A stretch of 5,401 nucleotides of DNA from positions 1-5,401 of the forward strand of contig CANBLA010000073.1 of assembly GCA_947369305.1 (NCBI GenBank), given 5' to 3'. Below are positions 1 through 4,929 of the stretch, piece by piece. The notes below the pieces were generated by a model, which was not told the origin of the DNA, made no database searches, and was given only the letters and a program-made list of their open reading frames with translations. Each line of letters opens with the position of its first letter. Within the stretch, counting starts at the first letter, position 1. Position numbers and translations under genes: made by a program. Origin of the DNA: an uncultured Clostridia bacterium (lineage in GTDB: Bacteria > Bacillota_A > Clostridia > TANB77 > CAG-508).

Positions 1-816
1 AATCTCATTATTTTCCAAAATTCCAAATAAAATATCTTTCTTTTCTTCTTTTTCCAAATAATGATACATACAATAAATCGCCTCAATCGACATTCTCTTT
101 CTCATTTCAATCTTCTGCTTGGGCAAACACTTGTACAACCGTTTCCATCCTGCTTCATCCAAATTCCATGAAATAAAGTTTTCCATATACTGAAAAATCT
201 GCTGAATTACTTCTGAATCAATATCTTCTTGCACTAATTCTGCAATTTTCTTTGGTGGCAATTGTGCCATTTTTTTGAAAACAGTCTCTTTTAACTCTGT
301 ATTCCTATATTCTTTCCAAATTTTCTGAAGAAGTTTCAAAAGCATAACACTCTGATCCTTCTCATTTTCGACACCATAGCATACTATTGCTACTATAGTT
401 TCTTGAGAAAATATTTCTCTTATAAGATATATCTTACGTTTCACATCACACTTGCAAAAAATAGAAAAGACGAGATGGGTAGCAACTTTTTTATTATTGA
501 AAAATCTCTTCAAATCTACCGGTAAAACCTCTGAAATAGTTTTTGAAATCTCATCCAAATTAGCCATCAAACATTCACCAATCATTAAATAGCTCAATTC
601 CCTATAGAGTCTTTCTTTCCGATAACCATTCAAGCGTCTTAAAAAATCAGCAAATTTTTTCTGATCTTCTTTTCTTATTTTATTCAGTACTCCTTCATAA
701 TTACTTGGTAAAATAAGATCAAAGAAGTTTTCATCGATTAATTGGAGACGGTTTCTTCTGGCTTTTTTCATTGCTCGTTCTTGACAGTATAAAGTTTCTT
801 CAAAATAGTTTCTCAT
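1..816 (-). CDS. Paralogue A: unrecognised helical protein, 3' end cut by window edge
   Basis: I do not recognise this family and assign no function. The frame is open from an ATG at 816-814 to base 1 (272 codons, no stop), so the C-terminus lies outside the window. The start is supported by a GGGAG ribosome binding site at 824-828, 7 nt before the ATG. The protein is charged and Leu/Ile/Lys-rich, looks all-helical, and shows no signal peptide or clear membrane span. It is a diverged paralogue of the next two genes. FFDLILPSNYE (res. 31-41) matches LWNYILPQNYE in C. VFKKMAQLPP (179-188) matches IFRKIAQLPA in B. Residues about 240-272 align with the YILxxV...LY..L...R.E.L region of both. By comparison roughly 45 or more residues are missing. 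It starts 14 bp after B and has no promoter or terminator between, so it is probably translated from the B mRNA. Confidence 0.85.
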   Translation of the reverse strand, partial: MRNYFEETLYCQERAMKKARRNRLQLIDENFFDLILPSNYEGVLNKIRKEDQKKFADFLRRLNGYRKERLYRELSYLMIGECLMANLDEISKTISEVLPVDLKRFFNNKKVATHLVFSIFCKCDVKRKIYLIREIFSQETIVAIVCYGVENEKDQSVMLLKLLQKIWKEYRNTELKETVFKKMAQLPPKKIAELVQEDIDSEVIQQIFQYMENFISWNLDEAGWKRLYKCLPKQKIEMRKRMSIEAIYCMYHYLEKEEKKDILFGILENNEI

Positions 817-830
817 ATTGTTTCTCCCTT

Positions 831-1913
831 CTAATCTACTCTCAAATTTAAGTCATCCAACACAAGTTTCTCAATATAGCTTAATTCACCATCTTTTTCT
901 TCCAAAACAAAAATCGCATTTTCGCGCATTTCCTCAATTCTTGCTGCTTCACAGTGACCAGATACTTTTTGTCCAACCATAATAAGCAACATTTCTTGCC
1001 GATCTGCTTCTGACAAACTTTCGTACAATGTAATCAACTCATCTTTTATTAAAACATCATGCAAAATATACTCTTTTTCTTCCAAAGAAATAATTGGATA
1101 AATATATTTAATAATATCTTCTCTACGAAAAAAATCTGTCAGTCGAACATTTTGTGCTTTTAGAAAAGTAAAGGCTTTAATTCTTTCTTCCTTTGACAGT
1201 CTTTCAACAGCCCCTAAATCCAGTATAAGATAATTGCTTTTCTCTACTACGTTATAGAGTTCTTTGGCTCGAATTTTCTGTTGAACTTCCGCCATATCTT
1301 CTGGTGTCATTTTTTCAAGCAATTTAGATACCACTAAAACGTCACTTTCCTCCAATATACTTGCAACCGTACCTGCTGGCAACTGAGCAATCTTTCGGAA
1401 AATTTCATTCTCATCATCCATATCTACTTCTCCATGAACAATTCTTGCCAGCACTCCGCACAATAATCCCAGAGTTTCTCTAAATGCTCTTTCCAATGAT
1501 GATAAAGATATCATTTTTAACATTCCTACATTATCTGAAATATTCGTCATGTTAAAAACAAAACTGTAGCGACAATACCCACTATTAAGGAACTGCTCGA
1601 TTCTTTCAGAAGACATTTCTTGAAGAATTGGTATATGGTTTGTTGGATAATTATCCTCTAAAATTCTTACCAAATAAAAATCAGAAATATTATCCCAAAT
1701 TTTCACTTTATCCCAGTCATCTAATAAATCTTGGAGTTCGCTCAACAATCCTTTGTGACTTATCTCACAAATTAAGTCTTCAAATCTACCTGGCTTAATA
1801 TAGCCCCAAAGTTTTTCAATCGGTTCCTTCTTTTTCCTTGCTTTTCTTATTTCTCTCTCCTGCCTTATCAGAGCATTATTTAATATGCTCCGTAGTTCTA
1901 ATGTTTCAATCAT
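831..1913 (-). CDS. Paralogue B: unrecognised helical protein, 360 aa
   Basis: A complete 360-residue protein of unknown function. The chosen start is the ATG at 1913-1911 (MIETLELRS), with AGGAG at 1919-1923 five nt upstream. A GTG at 1937 would add eight residues, but these would be encoded by the RBS and leader hairpin themselves, so it is rejected. The N-terminus (about 15-30) is basic (RQEREIRKARKKK). Features shared with C are LWGYIKPGRFE (35-45), NISD (75-78), an RIEQFLNS block (104-111), IFRKIAQLP (171-179), EYILHDV...LY (281-297), R.E.L.IM.G (305-314) and FVLEE...L.YIEKLVLDDL (335-355). Several segments of about 30 residues have an L..LP/..MTPED..E. pattern, suggesting an alpha-solenoid of short helices; this is inference only. 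No catalytic motif, signal peptide or membrane segment is visible, so a cytoplasmic location is likely. It has its own promoter and leader, and A follows in the same operon. Confidence 0.9.
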   Translation of the reverse strand: MIETLELRSILNNALIRQEREIRKARKKKEPIEKLWGYIKPGRFEDLICEISHKGLLSELQDLLDDWDKVKIWDNISDFYLVRILEDNYPTNHIPILQEMSSERIEQFLNSGYCRYSFVFNMTNISDNVGMLKMISLSSLERAFRETLGLLCGVLARIVHGEVDMDDENEIFRKIAQLPAGTVASILEESDVLVVSKLLEKMTPEDMAEVQQKIRAKELYNVVEKSNYLILDLGAVERLSKEERIKAFTFLKAQNVRLTDFFRREDIIKYIYPIISLEEKEYILHDVLIKDELITLYESLSEADRQEMLLIMVGQKVSGHCEAARIEEMRENAIFVLEEKDGELSYIEKLVLDDLNLRVD

Positions 1914-1918
1914 AGTAT

Positions 1919-1923
1919 CTCCT
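1919..1923 (-). promoter_or_regulatory. Ribosome binding site that decides the start of paralogue B
   Basis: AGGAG on the minus strand, five nt before the ATG at 1913. It lies inside the eight-codon extension that a GTG start at 1937 would require, so it argues that translation begins at 1913. Confidence 0.8.
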
Positions 1924-1932
1924 TTCTTAATT

Positions 1933-1947
1933 CTCACATTATGCGAG
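1933..1947 (-). promoter_or_regulatory. Leader hairpin of paralogue B mRNA (or DNA palindrome/operator)
   Basis: On the minus strand CTCGC-ATAAT-GTGAG forms a 5-bp stem with one G·U pair. Read as DNA it is a near-palindrome, CTCGCAT-A-ATGTGAG, with one mismatch. It begins about 5 nt after the predicted transcription start (about 1952) and ends 9 nt before the AGGAG. The same element in the same place precedes paralogue C. Its function is unknown: it could be a 5'-terminal mRNA stabiliser, a protein-binding RNA element, or an operator for a repressor. Confidence 0.6.
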
Positions 1948-1958
1948 TTTATGTTAAT

Positions 1959-1987
1959 ATTATACTTCTTTTTCCATAATTTGTAAA
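1959..1987 (-). promoter_or_regulatory. Sigma-A promoter of the B-A operon
   Basis: The -35 box is TTTACA (1982-1987) and the -10 box is a perfect TATAAT (1959-1964), separated by exactly 17 bp. The predicted start is near 1952, giving a 5' UTR of about 39 nt. The promoter sits between the terminator of C and the start of B, so B-A can be expressed independently of C. Confidence 0.85.
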
Positions 1988-2007
1988 GTCCTTTTCATAA
2001 ATAAAGA

Positions 2008-2047
2008 ACTCCTGTTTATTATCTTATTTTAAACAATAAACAGGAGT
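2008..2047 (-). terminator. Rho-independent terminator after paralogue C
   Basis: A perfect 13-bp inverted repeat (ACTCCTGTTTATT at 2008-2020 and its complement at 2035-2047) with a 14-nt loop. On the minus strand it is followed by a moderately U-rich tail (TTCTTTATTTAT). It starts about 21 nt after the stop codon of C. The broken U-run and A/T-rich stem suggest moderate efficiency, so some read-through into B is possible. Confidence 0.75.
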
Positions 2048-2068
2048 CTAATAGAAGTTCAGCAAAAA

Positions 2069-3133
2069 CTATGCGCTTAATTCTTTTAAAATCGCCCTTT
2101 CTATAAAGGAGAGGAAATTAAGGTTGCCTTTGGCTTCTTTTTCCAGTTCTTTTAATACGAAACGTGCTCTCTGAAACATTTCCATTTCCTTTTGTGTGTT
2201 CCCAAGAACTAAAGTCTCACCTAACATGATGCCGAGCGCCTCCACCCTATCTTTTGGCTCCAAATCTTTATACAGCTCTAACAAAAGCATTTTTGATACA
2301 TTGCACAAAATATAGGCTCTGCACTCAAGGTTTACTGACAGATATAAAACACGTTTCAAAACAGTATCCGAAAATAAATCCTCTATACCTACTTCATCCT
2401 GTTCCATGAAAGTATTAAAAAACCGCTGATATTTATCATTTGATAAATTCACAAGCACAGATTTCAAAAAGGATTTGTCAACTAAGTCTCTATGTTCCTC
2501 AAAGAGATAACATAGAAATTCCACCGAAGTACCACAAAGTATTTTATGCGAATCTCTTGGCAAAGCAACAAGTCTCTCAAAGAAATTTCTTTGTTCCAGA
2601 GTTTCTTTTGGTGTTAAGAAATCCTCATCCATATTGCTCCAAAAATCGAAAAATCCCATACAAGAAAAGTTTATTGCCTTTTCCAATAATTCTACGGAAA
2701 CACAATTTAACATTTCTATTTTCTTTTTTCCTGAAGCATTCTTAAAAGAAACAAAAATCACCTCGACTATTTCCTCTATCTCAAAACCAGTAATGGTTTC
2801 ACTATTTAACAGTCTCTTCAATCGATTCAGCGGAATTTTTTCCATAATCTCTCTCTGGTAGTTCTCATCCCAGTCTCTTATGATTAACAAACATATCATA
2901 TCGGAAATATTTTCAAAGAGATCATTTCTCTGTTCATAATTCAGTAACTCTAACATCGGTAGGAGCTCCTTTTTAGAATACAGATCTTTTACTACTGTTT
3001 CATAGTTCTGCGGGAGAATATAATTCCACAAGTCCTTTACCCATTCTGCCTTTTTTCTTTCCTCATCCTGAAACTTGATTGTTTCCGTCAATACCTTCCG
3101 AATTTCTTCCTCCCACAACATAGTTTTTTTCAT
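2069..3133 (-). CDS. Paralogue C: unrecognised helical protein, 354 aa
   Basis: A complete 354-residue protein of unknown function and the first transcribed member of the three-gene family. Start ATG is at 3133-3131, with AGGAG at 3142-3146 eight nt upstream; an in-frame ATG at residue 5 is less well placed. It is charged and predicted to be entirely helical. It carries the family's landmarks in order: an N-terminal basic/acidic helix (about 8-33), LWNYILPQNYE (35-45), ENISDMI (74-80), PLNRLKRLLNS (101-111), FFERLVALP (184-192), AYILCNV...LY (273-288), R.EALGIMLGE (296-306) and a C-terminal RFVLKEL...LSFIERAILKEL (324-351). Identity to B looks low outside these blocks, so the duplication is old. 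No enzyme motif, export signal or membrane span is visible. It has its own promoter, leader hairpin and terminator. Confidence 0.9.
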   Translation of the reverse strand: MKKTMLWEEEIRKVLTETIKFQDEERKKAEWVKDLWNYILPQNYETVVKDLYSKKELLPMLELLNYEQRNDLFENISDMICLLIIRDWDENYQREIMEKIPLNRLKRLLNSETITGFEIEEIVEVIFVSFKNASGKKKIEMLNCVSVELLEKAINFSCMGFFDFWSNMDEDFLTPKETLEQRNFFERLVALPRDSHKILCGTSVEFLCYLFEEHRDLVDKSFLKSVLVNLSNDKYQRFFNTFMEQDEVGIEDLFSDTVLKRVLYLSVNLECRAYILCNVSKMLLLELYKDLEPKDRVEALGIMLGETLVLGNTQKEMEMFQRARFVLKELEKEAKGNLNFLSFIERAILKELSA

Positions 3134-3155
3134 AATATTTTCTCCTTTCTAAATT

Positions 3156-3169
3156 CTCGATTATTCGAG
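3156..3169 (-). promoter_or_regulatory. Leader hairpin of paralogue C mRNA (or DNA palindrome/operator)
   Basis: On the minus strand CTCGA-ATAA-TCGAG forms a perfect 5-bp stem with a 4-nt loop. It begins about 5 nt after the predicted transcription start (about 3174) and ends 9 nt before the RBS. Compared with B, stem pair 5 is A-U here and C-G there, and pair 4 is G-C here and G·U there, so pairing is kept despite base changes. The flanking AAA-CTCG and GAG-AATT.AGAAAGGAGA segments are nearly identical between the two leaders. Confidence 0.65.
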
Positions 3170-3180
3170 TTTGTATTAAT

Positions 3181-3209
3181 ATTATAGCATATTTTACATA
3201 ATATGTCAA
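3181..3209 (-). promoter_or_regulatory. Perfect-consensus sigma-A promoter of paralogue C
   Basis: TTGACA (3204-3209), a 17-bp spacer, then TATAAT (3181-3186), with an extended -10 (TGC directly before TATAAT). The A/T tract just upstream is shared with the end of the rpsO terminator and could act as an UP element. The predicted start is near 3174 with a 5' UTR of about 41 nt. A 6/6 plus 6/6 match implies strong basal transcription unless a regulator acts, perhaps at the adjacent palindrome. Confidence 0.9.
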
Positions 3210-3219
3210 TTTTTTTACC

Positions 3220-3256
3220 AAAAAAGCCCATCACTTTTACAAGCAACAGGCTTTTT
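3220..3256 (-). terminator. Strong rho-independent terminator of rpsO
   Basis: On the minus strand the two 16-nt arms (3241-3256 and 3221-3236) pair along their whole length, with four G·U wobbles, around a GUAA loop of the GNRA type. A run of six U (3225-3220) follows. The stem begins 4 nt after the rpsO stop codon. The wobbles become A/C mismatches in the opposite RNA, so the terminator works in the rpsO direction only. Confidence 0.92.
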
Positions 3257-3260
3257 CATC

Positions 3261-3530
3261 TTATACCGTTTTTCTAATTGACAATTTTTCCGATATTTCA
3301 CGATAACGATTAACATCTTTTTTGGCTAGATATTTTAATAAACTTCTTCTTTTACCAACCATTTTTAATAATCCTCTTCTTGAGTGATTATCTTTTGGAT
3401 GTACTTTTAAGTGTTCCGTAAGTTCGGTAATTCTTTCAGTTAAAAGAGCAATTTGAACTTCTGGTGAACCTGTATCGTTTTCCTCTCTTTTATACGTATC
3501 GATAATTTCTTGTTTTCTTTCCTTTGTCAT
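3261..3530 (-). CDS. rpsO: 30S ribosomal protein S15
   Basis: S15 is a primary 16S rRNA-binding protein of the small subunit. It binds the three-way junction of the central domain and allows S6, S18 and others to assemble, and it contributes to an intersubunit bridge. The 89-residue length is standard. The family signatures are intact: [16 protein letters not shown] (19-34), [19 protein letters not shown] (44-62) and a final basic helix ending SIRKTV. Start ATG is at 3530, with AGGAGG about 10 nt upstream. It is a single-gene unit, with its own promoter and leader upstream and a terminator immediately after the stop. In many bacteria pnp (polynucleotide phosphorylase) follows rpsO; here it does not. 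S15 commonly represses its own translation through its leader, which may apply here. Confidence 0.98.
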   Translation of the reverse strand: MTKERKQEIIDTYKREENDTGSPEVQIALLTERITELTEHLKVHPKDNHSRRGLLKMVGKRRSLLKYLAKKDVNRYREISEKLSIRKTV

Positions 3531-3562
3531 CTCTAAAAATCCTCCTATTTTCTATATATTTG

Positions 3563-3610
3563 CCACAAACTGAGTTTACGGTAGGTTTTTCCCTGAATCT
3601 AAGTAAGTGG
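3563..3610 (-). promoter_or_regulatory. Possible structured (autoregulatory) leader of rpsO
   Basis: The predicted 5' UTR of about 85 nt (from about 3615 to 3531) is long for a single ribosomal gene. CCAC near its 5' end (minus strand of 3607-3610) can pair with GTGG (minus strand of 3563-3566). Further short pairings (ACT/AGT-type and AG/CT) are possible inside, plus a small AGG/CCT hairpin at 3583-3594. S15 leader RNAs of other Firmicutes imitate the 16S rRNA binding site. I see a foldable region but have not shown that it matches a known S15-binding class. Confidence 0.4.
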
Positions 3611-3621
3611 TATTTGTTTTT

Positions 3622-3650
3622 ATTTTACTATAGTTTTTTGGAAAAATCAA
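3622..3650 (-). promoter_or_regulatory. Sigma-A promoter of rpsO
   Basis: TTGATT (3645-3650), a 17-bp spacer, then TAAAAT (3622-3627). The sequence immediately upstream of the -35 (about 3651-3675) is nearly pure A/T with phased A and T tracts, consistent with an UP element expected for a strongly expressed ribosomal gene. The predicted start is near 3615. Confidence 0.75.
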
Positions 3651-3679
3651 GTGTTTTATAAAAATTTTTGAAAAATAAG

Positions 3680-3710
3680 ACAGAGAGAACAAACTTTCCG
3701 TTCTCCCTGC
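3680..3710 (-). terminator. Rho-independent terminator of the 76-aa gene
   Basis: On the minus strand GCAGGGAGAAC (3710-3700) pairs with GTTCTCTCTGT (3690-3680) as an 11-bp stem with two G·U pairs and a 9-nt loop. It is followed by a U-rich tail (CTTATTTTT). It lies 23 nt past the stop codon at 3734 and separates this gene from the rpsO promoter. Confidence 0.85.
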
Positions 3711-3733
3711 TTTTCCATAAACACTAAATGTAT

Positions 3734-3964
3734 TTATGATATTTCCATCGTGCCAACAAAATACAAGGTTTTTAACAAAAGCAAATATATCGGTAGTATC
3801 GAACCTTTGGCTGGCTTATTCTCTACCTTTTCAATACCATCATGTTTTGCCTTCATTACAGTATACTCCTTCTTGTTACTTTTTGTTTTTCGTTCCAACA
3901 AATACAAAAATTCAGTTTCACACCCTGTAATCTTAAAAGCCTCTGGAAATTTTTCTTTTGCCAT
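3734..3964 (-). CDS. Small hypothetical protein, 76 aa
   Basis: I do not recognise this protein. It is nevertheless well supported as a gene: ATG at 3964-3962, a full AGGAGG at 3974-3979 nine nt upstream, a perfect-consensus promoter and a dedicated terminator. Residues 1-53 are polar and lysine-rich (basic and acidic mixed, one Cys at 15). Residues 55-71 (SILPIYLLLLKTLYFVG) are strongly hydrophobic with one Lys, followed by a short tail. That segment could be a single C-terminal membrane anchor or a buried amphipathic helix. No export signal is visible at the N-terminus. The gene is transcribed as a single unit, divergent from the pseudouridine synthase. Overlapping plus-strand frames lack an RBS and a promoter and are treated as shadows. 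Confidence 0.8.
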   Translation of the reverse strand: MAKEKFPEAFKITGCETEFLYLLERKTKSNKKEYTVMKAKHDGIEKVENKPAKGSILPIYLLLLKTLYFVGTMEIS

Positions 3965-3997
3965 TTTTTGTTGCCTCCTAATTATGTTGATATTTTT

Positions 3998-4026
3998 ATT
4001 ATACCATAATTTCTATTTTATGTCAA
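3998..4026 (-). promoter_or_regulatory. Perfect-consensus promoter of the 76-aa gene
   Basis: TTGACA (4021-4026), a 17-bp spacer, then TATAAT (3998-4003), preceded by TGG (extended -10). The predicted start is near 3991, giving a 5' UTR of about 27 nt. Its -35 lies only 7 bp from the -35 of the divergent pseudouridine synthase promoter, so the two promoters sit back to back and could interfere or share control. Confidence 0.9.
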
Positions 4027-4033
4027 ATTATAC

Positions 4034-4062
4034 TTGTTTTTTTGTTTAATTTCCAGTATAAT
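4034..4062 (+). promoter_or_regulatory. Promoter of the pseudouridine synthase, predicted leaderless start
   Basis: TTGTTT (4034-4039), a 17-bp spacer, then a perfect TATAAT (4057-4062). Six bases (ATTGGT) separate the -10 from the ATG at 4069, so the usual start point, about 7 nt after the -10, falls on the A of the start codon. No Shine-Dalgarno-like sequence occurs in the 25 nt before the ATG. The -35 is only a half match, so the -10 carries most of the evidence. Confidence 0.7.
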
Positions 4063-4068
4063 ATTGGT

Positions 4069-4929
4069 ATGAAAAAAATAATTGTCAATGAAAAATATCA
4101 TCATAAAAAATTAAATACATTTCTTTTGAGTACTTTTCCTAACATGCATTCTCATACTTTTTACAAAACACTTCGTAAAAAAGACATTCGCATCAATGGA
4201 AAAAGAGTGAGTGAAAATGTTATGCTTCATACCAATGATGAAGTTACTATTTTTTTAGCAGATGAACTCCTTTATGGCTCTTTAACGACTTTGCAAGTGA
4301 TTTATGAAGATGAAAATATCCTCGTAATTAATAAGCCTAGTGGCATTTTAGTGACAGAAAATCATTCTTTGGAAAATACTTTAACTTCTCTTGTGCAAAA
4401 GCAATTTGGTGCTTGCTGTCAGCCTTGTCATCGCTTGGATCGTAATACGACTGGGCTTATTTTGTATGCTAAAAATAATACCGCTTTATCGATTTTACTG
4501 CAAAAATTTAAAAATCACGAGATTGAAAAGCATTATCAAGCTACTGTTTTTGGGATTTTTCCAAAAAAACATGCTATTTTGACTGCATATCTTTTTAAAG
4601 ATCGAAAAAAAAGTATGGTATACATTTCGGATACGCCACAAAAAAATTATGTAAAAATTGTCACAGAATATACCATTATTTCGGAAAATGAGCAAAATAA
4701 TACGAGCGAACTTGATGTGATTCTTCATACGGGAAAAACACATCAAATTCGCGCTCATCTTGCGCACATTGGGCATTTTATCATTGGAGATGGTAAATAT
4801 GGAAATAACCAAATTAATAAAACATTTAAAAAGTCTACGCAAATGCTTTGTGGTTCTAAATTAAAATTTAATTTTACATCAGAAAGTGGATTTTTGTCCT
4901 ATTTAAACAGGAAAGAAATCTCGCTTTAG
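4069..4929 (+). CDS. RluA-family RNA pseudouridine synthase, 286 aa
   Basis: This enzyme isomerises uridine to pseudouridine in rRNA or tRNA; the target site cannot be read from sequence. Residues about 12-62 form an S4-like RNA-binding region (LNTFLL...FYKTLRKKDIRINGKRV). The catalytic domain follows: VIYEDENILVINKPSGI (77-93), then HRLDRNTTGL (121-130) with the catalytic Asp at 124, EKHYQATVFG (153-162), and the RluA signature LHTGKTHQIRAHLAHIG (219-235) followed by GDGKYG. Length and layout are normal for the RluC/RluD-like group. The ATG at 4069 is preferred; an in-frame TTG at 4042 lies upstream of the -10 box and lacks an RBS. No Shine-Dalgarno is present and the mRNA is predicted to be leaderless. 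The stop codon overlaps that of the convergent Rieske gene. Confidence 0.95.
   Translation: MKKIIVNEKYHHKKLNTFLLSTFPNMHSHTFYKTLRKKDIRINGKRVSENVMLHTNDEVTIFLADELLYGSLTTLQVIYEDENILVINKPSGILVTENHSLENTLTSLVQKQFGACCQPCHRLDRNTTGLILYAKNNTALSILLQKFKNHEIEKHYQATVFGIFPKKHAILTAYLFKDRKKSMVYISDTPQKNYVKIVTEYTIISENEQNNTSELDVILHTGKTHQIRAHLAHIGHFIIGDGKYGNNQINKTFKKSTQMLCGSKLKFNFTSESGFLSYLNRKEISL

Noticed and set aside
1914..1937. GTG start extending paralogue B by eight residues
   Set aside because: The extra codons are the leader hairpin and the RBS themselves; the ATG at 1913 has AGGAG at the right distance, and the homologous leader of C is non-coding.
2440..2861. Two plus-strand reading frames inside paralogue C
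   Set aside because: They lack an RBS, have low-complexity composition and lie opposite a well-supported gene; they are shadows.
3736..4049. Plus-strand frames over the 76-aa gene
   Set aside because: No RBS or promoter on the plus strand, whereas the minus-strand gene has promoter, RBS and terminator.
4042..4068. TTG start extending the pseudouridine synthase by nine residues
   Set aside because: It has no RBS and lies upstream of the -10 box of the gene's best promoter; the family's N-terminus fits the ATG at 4069.
4391..4842. Alternative frames inside the pseudouridine synthase on both strands
   Set aside because: The conserved RluA motifs fix the real frame; the others have no start signals.
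4858..4874. Perfect 8-bp A/T inverted repeat near the end of the pseudouridine synthase
   Set aside because: It is entirely A/T, has a one-base centre and lies in coding sequence (KLKFNF); it is likely chance in A/T-rich DNA.
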